Counted from the first letter of the stretch, positions 1 through 10,067 are shown. The stretch: 64,000 nt of DNA from Sphingobacteriaceae bacterium (GCA_016709575.1 JADJMM010000002.1:1-64000); one strand, 5' to 3'. Numbers and translations are program-made. Notes: generated by a model from the letters alone, not told the origin.

Positions 1-2
1 AA

Positions 3-1168
3 TTACTTAATAATCATTTTTGTATTCGATATTACATTCCCAGCTATAACTTTGACATAATAAATACCCTCCGGCTACTTTATCAGCTATATCTATTTCA
101 ATAATCTTATCTCTATAATTTCTTTTTCAATTATTAGTTTTCCCCATACCATCATAAATAAAGAGATCTTTAGATTCATCCGAAAAAGAAGATATTGTGA
201 AAACTCCGCTGTTTGGATTAGGATAGCACATAGTCATGTTATCCAAACCCATTTTATTAATTTCAGAATTATTCATTGCTAAACGAAAGTTAGATTATGA
301 CAAGTCATATGCTGGCAACCTTGAATGTGGGCTAAAAAATATTGAACCAGTCTTTGCTTCCAAACCCGGGTTCAACAAAATATAATTACCTGAGTTAAAT
401 GTTACATTTTGTCCTGAAAGAACATTTGTATTATTACTTGCCGTAATATAACTCCTCTTAAAGTTAATGAAGGAAGGATGATGTGGTAGTATAGTTGGCA
501 AAAGGAATACAATCTTCCACCGAAACATCATCAACAAATAAAACGGAAATATGTGAGCTTCCATTTGAATGTTCAGGATATATCCATAATCTGTCGTAAT
601 CATTATCAGCAGTAAAATAAACATCAACAGTGTACCAGCTGGTGCTATTAAAACCAGTGTATTGAGCTATTGTCTGTTGACTAGAAGGCGTTGGTATCAC
701 ATAATAAGATGATGTTGGTGCATAACTTACGGTTGATAATTGGGATAAACCAGTAGCTAGCTTAATATAAACATTACTAATAAAATTATCAATATTTGGG
801 GTGCCGCTTGTTGACGAAGAGCAAGCTAATTTTAGAGTTAGATGATAAACTTTGTTTTTATAAAAGTGACAGGACCCGAAAATGCCCTCTCCTGTCACAT
901 CAGTTCCGCTAGACCATCTCCCACTCCACATTGTTGCATGATGAATTGTCCCATTCCTAAAGACCTCAGGTGAACCATGGGAAGCCGACCATCCGAAAAA
1001 GCTACAAGCTACGAATGGAGAAGCGCTCATGGTAAGATTAGGGCCAGTATTTGGAACACAGTCGCCACCTGTAAATGAAAAGTTTTCAAAATCCCCACCA
1101 GTAATCTGCGAATAAAATGGAAGGCTAAGATTTAGGAAAAAAATAATAATGTATGTCTTCTTTTTCAT
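3..1168 (-). CDS. Secreted T9SS cargo protein, frame-disrupted
   Basis: Predicted extracellular or surface protein of unknown function. The N-terminus (MKKKTYIIIFFLNLSLPFYSQ) is a signal peptide, followed by a domain rich in Ser, Thr and Asn with FVDDVSVEDC, which resembles carbohydrate-binding-like modules of secreted Bacteroidota proteins. After a shift near 475 the protein continues with a segment (NVLSGQNVTFNSGNYI) typical of the region before a sorting domain. Further shifts lie near 300, 140 and 95. The C-terminus reads CYPNPNSGVF and ends IYYVKVIAGN..KMIIK, a type A T9SS sorting domain, with the stop at 3-5. It lies 42 bp downstream of the fibre-like gene and probably shares its transcript. 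The gene boundaries are sound; the function is unknown. Confidence 0.75.
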
Positions 1169-1210
1169 AGGATTATCGCTTAATATTAGGGTTTCAGACA
1201 GTTCTGATAA

Positions 1211-2245
1211 TTACTTCTTCTCTAATTGTTCAATTTTTTTATTTAATTCGATTATGTATAATGATAGTTCTTCTATCTTTTCCAAAAGTTTTGCATCCAT
1301 TGTAGCAACATCAATTCCATTTTCAACTACCTCCAATGCGGAAGGAATACCAGGCAAATGCTTGTTTGCTTTTATGTATGAGTCCAATTCATTAATACTT
1401 CTTACTTTATAATTTTTATCAAAAACATAATCTGCCCAATTGGATGTAGTGGCAACTGCAACTTTTACTTTTTCTGTTAAAATACCCTGTTGAACGTATA
1501 GTAAATATTGCCCCACAGTATTAATTCCCACAAAGCCACTTAAAGATTGATCACCTACCAATACTTTTCCGTTTACTGTAAGTTTGGCTGTTGGTTGAAC
1601 AATACCAGTACCAATACCAACATTACCTGTAGTTCCACTAATAAGAAATCGTGTTTGATTGACTCCTGAACCACCAACCCCGTAATCATAAATACTAAAA
1701 TTACCAGCACCTTCAAAATTTGATGAACCATTGGAAAAGATCCCCCAATTATGTCCATTTAAACTTACATTATCCAAATGTAATCCAGCAGCACCAGTAC
1801 CAGTTTGTTTCACCTGAATACCATCGTTTGTTACAGGAGTCTGAACGGATAACTTATACCCAGGAGTAATATTTCCTACTCCAACATTTCCACCCGCTGG
1901 ATCTTGTAATACCAAAGGACTATAAGTAGATGTTGCACGGTCATAAGAAGTAATTTGGCTGTAGAGGGCAAATGGATTAATCTCCACCCCAATTGTTCCG
2001 GCATTACTAACTACAAATCTCCTCGCAGGAGTAGTTGTTCCTATTCCAAAATTTCCTGTGCTATTTTTCAGGGTCATCATTGTGGCATTACTAACTTTAA
2101 AAAGCAAATCTCCACTGGTTAAGCCCCAACCTAAAAATTTTGTTGCGCCATAAACATTATCGGCAGAAGTTGATTGTCCATTAGCATTTATTGCCGCGAA
2201 ACCTAAACAGATTGTTACAGCAAGTTGTTTCAAATTAATTTTCAT
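1211..2245 (-). CDS. Secreted tail-fibre-like repeat protein (344 aa)
   Basis: Predicted exported structural protein. Residues 1-23 form a signal peptide (MKINLKQLAVTICLGFAAINANGQ). The body carries repeated GNVGIG and NFGIGTTTP motifs, as seen in phage-tail-fibre-like and cell-surface proteins of Bacteroidota. The C-terminal 75 residues (FDKNYKVRSINELDSYI, KHLPGIPSALEV, then a coiled coil ending EQLEKK) match a C-terminal module widespread in this phylum and often placed near intramolecular chaperone (peptidase S74-like) domains. The reading frame is intact, unlike both neighbours. It is the second cargo gene downstream of the LytTR regulator and has its own tandem-repeat upstream site (2305-2335). 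I see no obvious T9SS sorting domain, so the export route past the inner membrane is uncertain. Confidence 0.75.
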   Translation of the reverse strand: MKINLKQLAVTICLGFAAINANGQSTSADNVYGATKFLGWGLTSGDLLFKVSNATMMTLKNSTGNFGIGTTTPARRFVVSNAGTIGVEINPFALYSQITSYDRATSTYSPLVLQDPAGGNVGVGNITPGYKLSVQTPVTNDGIQVKQTGTGAAGLHLDNVSLNGHNWGIFSNGSSNFEGAGNFSIYDYGVGGSGVNQTRFLISGTTGNVGIGTGIVQPTAKLTVNGKVLVGDQSLSGFVGINTVGQYLLYVQQGILTEKVKVAVATTSNWADYVFDKNYKVRSINELDSYIKANKHLPGIPSALEVVENGIDVATMDAKLLEKIEELSLYIIELNKKIEQLEKK

Positions 2246-2304
2246 AATTAAGTTTTTTATTGTTACAAATTAACCTTAAGTAATTCTTAAAATTTAACTT
2301 AAAC

Positions 2305-2335
2305 CTATAGCTGGCTGAATTTCGACAATAGATGG
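2305..2335 (-). promoter_or_regulatory. Candidate LytTR operator upstream of fibre-like gene
   Basis: Read on the minus strand, two direct-repeat half-sites CCATCTATTG (2335-2326) and CCAGCTATAG (2314-2305) match at 8 of 10 positions with a 21-bp period. A -7-like element TTAATTTG (one mismatch to TAnnTTTG) lies at 2273-2266, 62 bp from the start of the first half-site. The geometry, two helical turns between repeats and a position upstream of the core promoter, fits a LytTR-type activator site. Binding is inferred. Confidence 0.45.
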
Positions 2336-2370
2336 TGAACATTTAAAATAATTGGAATAACGAATAATAA

Positions 2371-2402
2371 AAAAAGCCCCGGTTAATTTAACCGAGGCTT
2401 TA
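2371..2402 (-). terminator. Rho-independent terminator after the 2417-3982 gene
   Basis: Read on the minus strand the sequence forms a stem GCCTCGGTTAA / TTAACCGGGGC around a short loop, followed by a run of seven T. It lies 15 bp after the stop of the preceding secreted-protein gene and separates it from the fibre-like gene. Confidence 0.8.
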
Positions 2403-2416
2403 GTGATTAAGTTGTT

Positions 2417-3982
2417 TTATTGTTTTATTACTTTTTTAATGACAGACGTTTTTGCATCCATAATTCTGATAAAATAAATACCTTCTGCCTGGTTACTCAG
2501 ATCAACGTTCAAACTTTTCTCCAAAGCTCCCTTGCTTTCGAAAACTATTTTACCGTTTACATCATAAACATATATATCTCTTAAACTTTCTGTTTGCATA
2601 TTCACGGAAAATATACCATTAGTGGGATTAGGTGAAACAACAATATCATTATTCATAATTTCATTTTGGTTTTCAATTTTAGTTGCCATCGTTAAGTACT
2701 CAGGCATTGCCGGATGATAATCTACTTTAACAAAAAATTATTTCCGCCTGCCACTCTACAACTTACTCCTATCATTATAGTTTTAGAAATAGTTGACTGC
2801 AGGCGTACATGGGCCCCATGTGCCTCTTGTAATTCTATAGGTTTTACAAAGCGAGAAAAATCCCGGGACAGGTGTTCCGGCGCCGCCGCCATACGGAGGA
2901 GTTGGAAAAGGACTTCCGGTAGCCCACGCCGTATTATTTGGAAAATGGACATTATAGGTTGGAAAAGTATTATAAGTAATAAACGGACTATACCACCAGG
3001 TTTGTGCATTTGTCATTGTAGTATTAGGTATAACGGCTCCCGTAGCAGGATTTATTTCTGAAACTTCCCACCAAAATCCCGGTGGTGTAGATACCGGAAT
3101 AGCGTGAATGGTATAATCAGTAGCACTAATATCATCACCACCTATTGTGAAATTAGGATCCAAAATTGCATTCGGTAATACTGTAACTGTAGTTGTTGTT
3201 GAAACTAATGAAGGAGAACATGCACAACCGCCCATTCCTTTTACAGTATATGTTGTTGTTGAACCCGGTGTTACAACAATACTTGATCCTGTAATCGCAC
3301 CAGGATACCAAGTGTAAGATGTTGCTCCGGTTGCCGCTAGCGTTACTGTTGTTCCTGCACAAATAGTTTGACTTGCACTTGCAGATATTGGAGGGCAACA
3401 ATATCTAAACGATACATCATCAATTGCAAAATCTCTATCTATCCCTTGTGTGTTCTGTTGAATTTCAACAGCAAGTGTTCCGTTGGCAACAGCTGTCCAT
3501 ACACGCTGATGATAAGTCCAGGCTTGTGCTAAATTACTTGTATTTACCGTCGGAATCGGACCTTGTGAAGATCCAACCAAAGACATAGTTAGGTTAAACG
3601 GACCACTGTAAACACTATTTGTCCAAAAAGAAAATGTATATGTTTTACCTGCACAAACGTTATAAGTTTGCTTCCAAACATATTTTGAAGAATATAATGT
3701 TTCGAAGCCATCGCATATAAGCATTTTTGTACCTCCTCCCGGAGTGTGATCAGGAACATTTGGCCAACCCGAACATTTTGTATTTAAATTAGTATTTACA
3801 GAATAAGTGCTGTGAACACATGCTGCACTTTGAGTTAGCTGAGACTGAATCCCGCCTGTAAGTGCAAAATTACCATTGAAAGTTAAGTCGGCTGTTTGAC
3901 AAGGTTTCGGAATTACTTGCCCTTTTGTTATAAAGGAAAGTAGCGAAAAGAACATTAGAAAATTTAAAGTTATTTTTTTCAT
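2417..3982 (-). CDS. Secreted T9SS cargo with Ig-like domain, frame-disrupted
   Basis: Predicted extracellular protein. Residues 1-22 are a signal peptide (MKKITLNFLMFFSLLSFITKGQ). Residues about 25-195 form a domain ending FAIDDVSFRYCCPP, reminiscent of galactose-binding or CBM-like folds. Residues about 200-265 carry an Ig/PKD-like segment (QTICAGTTVTLAATG, STTTYTVKG) common in adhesins of this phylum. The frame shifts near 2790 and again near 2725, after which the type A sorting domain follows (SPNPTNGIF, GIYFIRIMD, ending VIKKVIKQ). Loss of the frame between body and sorting domain would abolish secretion if real. It is the first gene downstream of the LytTR regulator, has an upstream tandem-repeat site (4062-4094) and ends in a terminator. 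Substrate unknown. Confidence 0.75.
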
Positions 3983-4061
3983 TTTAGTAGTTTTATTATT
4001 TACTACAAAAAAACCTTAATCCTTTCATTAATCTACCTATACTTCAGGTGAGGTAGGTTTT

Positions 4062-4094
4062 TGGAAATAAATGGCGGGTTTTAGAAATAGTCGG
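4062..4094 (-). promoter_or_regulatory. Candidate LytTR operator upstream of T9SS cargo gene
   Basis: On the minus strand the half-sites CGACTATTTCTA (4093-4082) and CATTTATTTCCA (4073-4062) agree at 8 of 12 positions with a 20-bp period. The first half-site resembles that of the neighbouring fibre-gene site (CC..CTATT). A degenerate -7-like TAGATTAA starts at 4035, 59 bp from the CC at 4094. The site lies in the 123-bp gap between the regulator gene and its presumed target. Regulatory role inferred. Confidence 0.4.
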
Positions 4095-4105
4095 TAGAGA
4101 CAGCT

Positions 4106-4860
4106 TTACATCTGTACTAAAGCCAACTTACTCAATAATTCATTTTTCTTCCTTCTTGAAACCTCACAACTCTCACCATCACTCATCACCACATAACCAC
4201 CTTCGCCTTTTACGTATTTGGTTACATGTTTGAGATTAATGAGCGTTGAATTATGAATACGGAAGAAATTATAATTTTCAAGAAGCTCTTCATACTCCTT
4301 TAATAAGCGCGACACCATTATTTTTTGTCCGCCTACCAAATATATTTGCGTGTAACTTTCATTAGCTACACATTTAATAATATCTTCTGCGTTTAACATT
4401 TGTAATCCATCAAAAGTAGGGACAGCAATTTTTGCAGATTTCCCCTTAAGATTCGCTAAAAGTAAATCAATTGCGTCTGACTTAATTTTAGTGTTTGAGT
4501 TTTTTTCTATTCGCTCCAATTTAGCTATTGCAGCTTTCAATTCATCTACTTCAATTGGTTTCAACAAATAATCCAAGGCACTAAACTTTATGGCTTTAAT
4601 GGCATAATCATTGTAAGCAGTAGTAAAAATAACTTCGAATTCAGGGTTCTTTACTTTCTCCAATAAACTAAATCCATTCTTAAAAGGCATTTCAATATCC
4701 AAAAAATCAAATCAGGTTTATGGGCCTCTATCGCCTTTAAAGCAGCATCAACCGAATCGCACAATTCCAAAACTTGAACTGTGGGACAATTAGCACTGAC
4801 AATACTCTTTAAAGTGATTCTACTTTTTTCTTCGTCGTCAACAATTAATGCTTTTATCAT
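4106..4860 (-). CDS. LytTR-family response regulator, one frameshift
   Basis: Cytoplasmic transcription regulator of a two-component system. The receiver domain occupies about residues 1-120: acidic pocket VDDEE at residues 8-12, phospho-acceptor Asp in the reconstructed FLDIEMP, TTAY switch Thr, and LLKPIE with the conserved Lys. The LytTR DNA-binding domain spans about 150-250 (FRIHNSTLINLKHV, EVSRRKKNELL). The frame breaks near 4700 in a T homopolymer; adding one T restores FLDIEMP. The kinase gene ends 25 bp upstream on the same strand, and the secreted-protein genes follow, so it probably controls them. LytTR proteins bind tandem direct repeats, which are present upstream of both targets. 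Confidence 0.9.
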
Positions 4861-4885
4861 ATCTGTTAAAGTAAATAAAATTATA

Positions 4886-7829
4886 CTACATCGGAATATT
4901 TAATTCAACGCAAGTTCCGGTTACTTTATTATCTGAATCTAAAATATCGGTCACAATAACACTCACCCCACCATTATTCATTTGATTAATAATGTCTAAC
5001 CTCTCTTTTGTGTTAGCCATTCCTATTGATTTCTTTAAAGTCTTATTGTTGGCAAGATTAATCTCCTTTGATTGCTCACGCCCTATTCCATTATCTCGAA
5101 TAATGCATTTCAATACAGTATCTTTTTTCTCTAATATAATTTCAATACTTCCCTTTTCCTTTTTATGCATTAAGCCGTGCCAAATTGAATTTTCAACATA
5201 GGGCTGAATAATCATAGAAGGAATTTGTGTATTTTCTACATCTACGCTTTCATCAACCACCACAGAATAAGTAAAACGGTTTTCAAAACGTAATGATTCC
5301 AATTCTAAATACAAATTAATCGCCTCTAATTCTGTGTTTAATGGTATGGTTCCCGGCTTTGAATTATCAACCACATAACGAATAAGTTTCGCAAATTTCG
5401 CCAGGTATTTTTGAGAAGACACGGGATCGTTATTTGTAATAAAATATTGCACAGAGTTGATGGCATTAAAAATAAAATGTGGATTCATCTGAGATCGCAG
5501 CGCCTTTAATTCCGTCTCCGCAATTTTATTTTTAAAGGCAGCTTTCTCTTGTTCTCGTTTTCGAATGATACTCAATCTTAATTTAAAAAGTAAAAAATTA
5601 CAAGAATCCAAAACAAGGTAACAATGATTTTGAATTTAAACGTCTGCCACCATGCAGGTAAAATAGTAAATGAAACAGTTGCAGGCGTTTTACTCCAATA
5701 ACCATCATTATTTTTGGCACAAACCATAAAGCGATAACTGCCCGGTGGAATGGTTTGATATTTCACTGTTGTATAGGTGGTATGTATCCAATTAGAATCA
5801 ATACCCAAAATTTTATATTTATACTCAATATGACCTGCATCTTTAAAGAAAGCCCAATGTAATTAATGGTTAAATAATTTTTATCATAGCTTAAGTTTTT
5901 CAATTCCTGATCAGAACACAAACTATCATTCACAAACGTTTGTAATATATAAATAGGCGGCGGGTAAGTGTTAGACTTAATATTAGCCGGGTTAAAAATT
6001 GAAATTCCATTGTTATGCGCTAACCATAATTTATTATTATGTTTAATAATGTTATTTACCTCATTGGTCAATAATCCATTCTTCTCGTAATAGTTTTCTA
6101 TATCATATTTACCGGATGGATTATGGGTAATTTTACTTAAGCCCTTATTGGTGCCAACCCAAACTGCGTTAGAATCTGAAAATAAACTTCTACACATATT
6201 TCCAGCTAAACCTTTCTCTTCCGTAATCTGAATTACTTCCTCTCCCTTCTTTACTATAACACCGCCACCTCTCGTAGCAACCCAAATTTCACCATTGGGA
6301 GTTTCACAAATATCTACAGCCCTTATAGCAAATAGTTTATTCGCCTCTCCCAAATATTCAAGAACCTTCTTATGGTACGTATAAACGCCATTCGCCGCGC
6401 TTATCCAAAGTTTTCCGTGACTATCTTCAAAAAGATTATCCATACGTGCTTCTACATCACTTGAGTCTATTTTTAAAAGAATTTTTAATTGTACTTTATT
6501 ATCCTGCCATAACGCAAAGCCCAAATATTTCCATCATTACTTCTTATTATTTTTTTTACTATTATTTTACTAAACCCAGGTATGTTTTTAAGTTTGTTGT
6601 TCTCGAAATAAAAACATTTTGCAAAGTGGTAATAATTGCTTTGTTCTCATAATTAGAAATACTTGTAAGTCTGCTTTTCTGAGCAAAATTACCTAACTCC
6701 AAATTAAAATTATCAGAAACTGTACTTACAGAATCTTTATACAATAAGCTTGCGGTTCCATCTAAATGCCCGATTACTACTTTAGAATCATAAACACCTA
6801 TACAGGAAATTTTACTCTCAGAAATTTTATTTTGAGGTGTATAATAAGAAAAGTTACGATGAGGAATATAATATAAACCATGTCCTTCAGTAGTAATCCA
6901 AAGGCCATCTTCTTTATCAATACATAAACCCGTTGTTATTTTATTAGTTAATTGAGGGATTGTTTTACGAACTGCAAGATCCTCATTTGAATACGTAAAA
7001 AACTCCATCGTACGTACCGGTAATAATAGTTTTATTTTTGCTTTCCAGCATATAAATAATCATCGACTTTCTCTTCTCTTTGATGAAGAATTTTGCCGGC
7101 ATTAAATGTAACAAGATGATTACTCAAAGAAGCTAAATAATGCCCATTCGCTAATTGAATAAGAAAAAAACGGCTATTTACGTCATCATCAACAACATTT
7201 GGATTTACTGAAACTACTTCTTGAAAACATGAATTATATTCAGTAATAAGCACTGGCTTGGAATTATTACCGCCAAATATTAATCCTTGTTGCTTGAAGT
7301 TTATGAAATATTTTCCCTCTGGAACTTCTACTTTTCTAATATCAGATTTTTTCCAACCCGGAAGTATTTTTACAATAAAATTAGATGTGCTGCCAAGCCA
7401 AATAGTATCTGCTTTATCAATGTAAATGGAAGTGACGAAAACTTTTTTAAATATTTTTTCCAGTGTATCGTTACACTCAATTGTATTAATCTTATCGTTT
7501 TCAAAATAGGAAAGTTTACTGGAGAGCGAACGAAACCAAATTCTGTTCTTTACATCCTGATAAATACCAAACACAGAATTATCGGGCATGCCATTTTCTG
7601 AACTGAAGTTTTTAAACTCATAGCCGTTAAAACGACTAACACCCATATCGCCAATAGACCAAATGTATCCTTGGGCATCTTGCATCACCCCATACATTTC
7701 TGAACTCGAAAGACCATCTTTTACATTGTAATTATGCAGTCTGTCAAATTGTGCCCTTAAAGGATAGGAGGTGATTATTATTACAATAATAATATAGGAA
7801 AGGAGGCTAGATATTTTTGGCTTTTCCAT
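4886..7829 (-). CDS. Propeller-containing LytS-type sensor kinase, frame-disrupted
   Basis: Membrane sensor histidine kinase. Order from the N-terminus: signal or membrane anchor (LSYIIIVIIITSYPLRAQ); a periplasmic two-component-regulator propeller spanning about 650 residues (repeats such as GYIWSIGDMGVSRFNGYEF, GLWITTEGHGLYY, GEIWVATRGGG); a Y_Y_Y-type Ig domain (PPGSYRFMVCAKNNDGYWS); one transmembrane helix near 5590-5635; then a LytS-like kinase core with the phosphorylated His in MNPHFIFNAINSVQ and an ATPase lid DNGIGREQS. Breaks lie near 7020, 6540, 5860, 5790 and 5600. The joined protein would be about 980 aa, normal for this architecture. It is the cognate partner of the adjacent LytTR regulator. 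The ligand is unknown; in related systems it is often a glycan or envelope signal. Confidence 0.85.
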
Positions 7830-7852
7830 TGCTATGGTTTACTCTAAAAATA

Positions 7853-7881
7853 AAAAACCCAGACATTTGTCTAGGTTTTTT
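7853..7881 (-). terminator. Terminator downstream of initiator tRNA
   Basis: Imperfect inverted repeat with AAAAACC and GGTTTTT outer arms and AGACA/TGTCT inner arms, ending 3 bp from the encoded CCA of the tRNA. The T-run reads on both strands, so it can also insulate the kinase operon. Confidence 0.65.
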
Positions 7882-7883
7882 GT

Positions 7884-7958
<75 letters not shown>

Positions 7959-8076
7959 CTATACTTTGATAAAAAGAACTGTTTTTGTTCAAATTAAGGC
8001 ATAACCTTAATTCGGGGGCAAAGATATATTTACTTTCTTTGTAAACAAAATAAATCTTACTAACATCAGCGGAACC

Positions 8077-8949
8077 CCACATAAATCAGGCTTTGTCAGC
8101 ATTATAGGCTGCCCAAATGTGGGTAAATCTACCCTCATGAATGCCCTCGTAGGAGAGCGTTTAAGCATCATTACTTCTAAGGCCCAAACCACCCGTCACC
8201 GTATTATGGGCATAGTAAGCGGTGAAAATCATCAGATTGTTTTCTCTGATACACCGGGTATTTTAAAACCCAATTACAAATTGCAGGAAAAAATGATGCA
8301 GTTTGTGATTAGCGCCTTAACCGATGCTGATGTGTTTTTATTAATCACCGATGTATTTGAAGATATAGAACTGGAACCCGAATATGTAGAGAAATTAAAA
8401 AAGACTTCAACTCCCGTTCTGCTTCTCATTAATAAAATTGATGCTACCACTCAAGCAAAAGTGGCTCAAAAAGCAGAAGAGTGGAAAGTAAAATTACCCA
8501 ACGCTAAAATTCTAGCCATCTCTGCTATCGAGAAATTTAATCTCGATATGGTGATGAATAAAATTATTGAACTACTTCCGGAAGGTCAACCTTTTTACGA
8601 GAAAGATCAACTCACAGATAAATCAGAACGCTTTTTTGTAAGCGAAATTATCCGCGAAAAAATTTTAATGCAATACAACAAAGAAATTCCTTACAGTGTT
8701 GAAGTGAATGTAAATTCGTTTAAAGACGAACCCAACATTTTAAAAATACAAGCTGATATTATTGTAGAGCGCGATTCTCAAAAAGGAATTATTATCGGTC
8801 ACCAAGGCGAAGCACTAAAAAAACTCGGCACCAAAGCGAGAGAAGAAGCAGAAAAATTCTTCGGTAAAAAAATCTACTTAGAGTTATTTGTGAAAGTGGA
8901 TAAAGACTGGCGCAGTAATGATAATCGCTTAAAAAACTTTGGGTACTAG
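8077..8949 (+). CDS. era: GTPase Era; start codon not identifiable
   Basis: Essential GTPase for 16S rRNA maturation and 30S assembly, acting in the cytoplasm at the membrane. All G motifs are present: G1 CPNVGKST, G3 DTPG, G4 NKID, and G5-like ISAIEK, followed by a C-terminal KH RNA-binding domain (GIIIGHQGEALKKLG, ending RLKNFGY). Homologues begin about 15 residues before G1, matching PHKSGFVSIIG here from 8077. No ATG, GTG or TTG lies in frame upstream, and the GTG at 8119 is inside the P-loop and cannot be the start. The start was probably lost to an indel or substitution near 8070. It stands alone, divergent from the tRNA. Confidence 0.93.
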   Translation, partial: PHKSGFVSIIGCPNVGKSTLMNALVGERLSIITSKAQTTRHRIMGIVSGENHQIVFSDTPGILKPNYKLQEKMMQFVISALTDADVFLLITDVFEDIELEPEYVEKLKKTSTPVLLLINKIDATTQAKVAQKAEEWKVKLPNAKILAISAIEKFNLDMVMNKIIELLPEGQPFYEKDQLTDKSERFFVSEIIREKILMQYNKEIPYSVEVNVNSFKDEPNILKIQADIIVERDSQKGIIIGHQGEALKKLGTKAREEAEKFFGKKIYLELFVKVDKDWRSNDNRLKNFGY

Positions 8950-8988
8950 TAATAATGCAATTGATTTTTTTGTAGAACCTCGTCCGTC

Positions 8989-9007
8989 ATTCTGCCAAAG
9001 GCAGAAT
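8989..9007. repeat. REP-like perfect palindrome downstream of era
   Basis: ATTCTGCC-AAA-GGCAGAAT is a perfect 8-bp inverted repeat with a 3-bp loop, embedded in a context (CGTCATTCTGCC) that recurs as an interspersed extragenic palindrome in many Bacteroidota genomes. It lies between the convergent ends of era and the next gene, the typical location for REP-type elements. Only one copy is in this window, so repetitiveness is inferred from knowledge of other genomes. Confidence 0.55.
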
Positions 9008-9011
9008 CTTC

Positions 9012-9947
9012 CTACTTCTTCGGCGTATACAATTTCGTTTCTTTTTTAGGGTCAGGTTTCTTCACATCATCATTCTTCCCCTTGGCATTTCTAACATCAA
9101 TATCTTCTTTCAATACCCATCTATCTTTACTCTGCTCATAAGCGTCAAAACTTCCATCCGGACCATAATACTGATACTGCCCTTCTAAAGTTGGACCTTC
9201 ATCTTTAGGTGATAAATGACTAAACACAATTTGATTTCGTTTATCATTGTAACGTAACGACATTGCTACTTCTGCTGAGTATTGAAACATTATTCTTTTC
9301 GGACTTTTTTTCGGAATTCTAAACACATCTTTTCCGAAAATTGGCGTGCCGTCTGACTTGAAATACAATACATCAATAAATTTTTTCTGAATTAAATTGT
9401 CGTTTCCATCCCAACCTAATAAAGTATAATAGCCATCGCAATCCACAATATCATAATACAACATACCAAACCATTTTTTCGGATCACCTACAAAAGTTTC
9501 TGGTGAAGTTACAGTGGATGATTTATCTGAAAGCGCAAAGACTTCATATTCATTAGTGACAACTTTTTTAAAAATTCCTTTTTTTATCAACTTACGATTA
9601 TTCACTTGAATAAATCCGAAATAAAATTGTTGTCCGTCGTTTTTAAAAAGATTCCAGGTAATAATTCTGAATTTTTTATCCTGTGAACGTAAACACGAAA
9701 CCCCTTTAATGCTATCGAGATTTTGTTCCATGGAAGCCGGATTTTGCAACAACTCGTACCACAATCTGATGAATTCTTTATTCGCTTCAAAACGCTCAGC
9801 TTCTTTTTTTGTTTCGAAAACTTTTTTCTGTAAGCCAATTATTTCATTTACTAATCCATCAGCCGATCGGTAAACGGTATCTTTTTTCTGGGAAAATCCC
9901 AAACTAAAACTGATAATTAAGACGAGAGTATAAAGTTGTTTTAGCAT
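9012..9947 (-). CDS. Exported hypothetical protein (about 311 aa)
   Basis: I do not recognise a named family. The preferred start (MLKQLYTLVLIISFSLGFSQ) gives a clear signal peptide; an in-frame ATG 27 bp upstream would add a less typical leader. The mature part is a mixed alpha/beta sequence with aromatic-rich strands (GMLYYDIVDCDGYYTLLGW, DGTPIFGKDVFRIP) and a Lys/Pro-rich tail (KKPDPKKETKLYTPKK). Similar exported proteins of unknown function are frequent in Bacteroidota. It converges on era across the REP-like palindrome. Likely periplasmic; no catalytic motif is evident. Confidence 0.7.
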   Translation of the reverse strand: MLKQLYTLVLIISFSLGFSQKKDTVYRSADGLVNEIIGLQKKVFETKKEAERFEANKEFIRLWYELLQNPASMEQNLDSIKGVSCLRSQDKKFRIITWNLFKNDGQQFYFGFIQVNNRKLIKKGIFKKVVTNEYEVFALSDKSSTVTSPETFVGDPKKWFGMLYYDIVDCDGYYTLLGWDGNDNLIQKKFIDVLYFKSDGTPIFGKDVFRIPKKSPKRIMFQYSAEVAMSLRYNDKRNQIVFSHLSPKDEGPTLEGQYQYYGPDGSFDAYEQSKDRWVLKEDIDVRNAKGKNDDVKKPDPKKETKLYTPKK

Positions 9948-10037
9948 TGGCATATATAACGCAAATATCGACAATTAGTTACAGTTTGAAAAGGTTAAAT
10001 ACTTCATATTAATTATTTTTGTGAGGTTAAATAAGTT

Positions 10038-10067
10038 TTGGTGAATAGAATAAATGTAATAACTTTG
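10038..10067 (+). promoter_or_regulatory. Promoter of mazEF (TTG-N19-TAACTTTG)
   Basis: A -33 TTG at 10038-10040 and a -7 TAACTTTG at 10060-10067 are separated by 19 bp, matching the Bacteroidota housekeeping consensus. The palindrome GTAATTAC (10067-10074) overlaps the expected transcription start and is a candidate autoregulatory operator for the MazE-MazF complex. This part is inferred. Confidence 0.65.

Noticed and set aside
2714..3061. Plus-strand open frame of 115 codons
   Set aside because: It is antisense to a secreted-protein gene, has no promoter or homology, and its composition mirrors the minus-strand coding frame.
4031..4054. Hairpin CTACCT...AGGTAG considered as a terminator of the LytTR gene
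   Set aside because: Read in the gene's direction it has a short 6-bp stem and no T-run; it lies within the presumed promoter region of the next gene.
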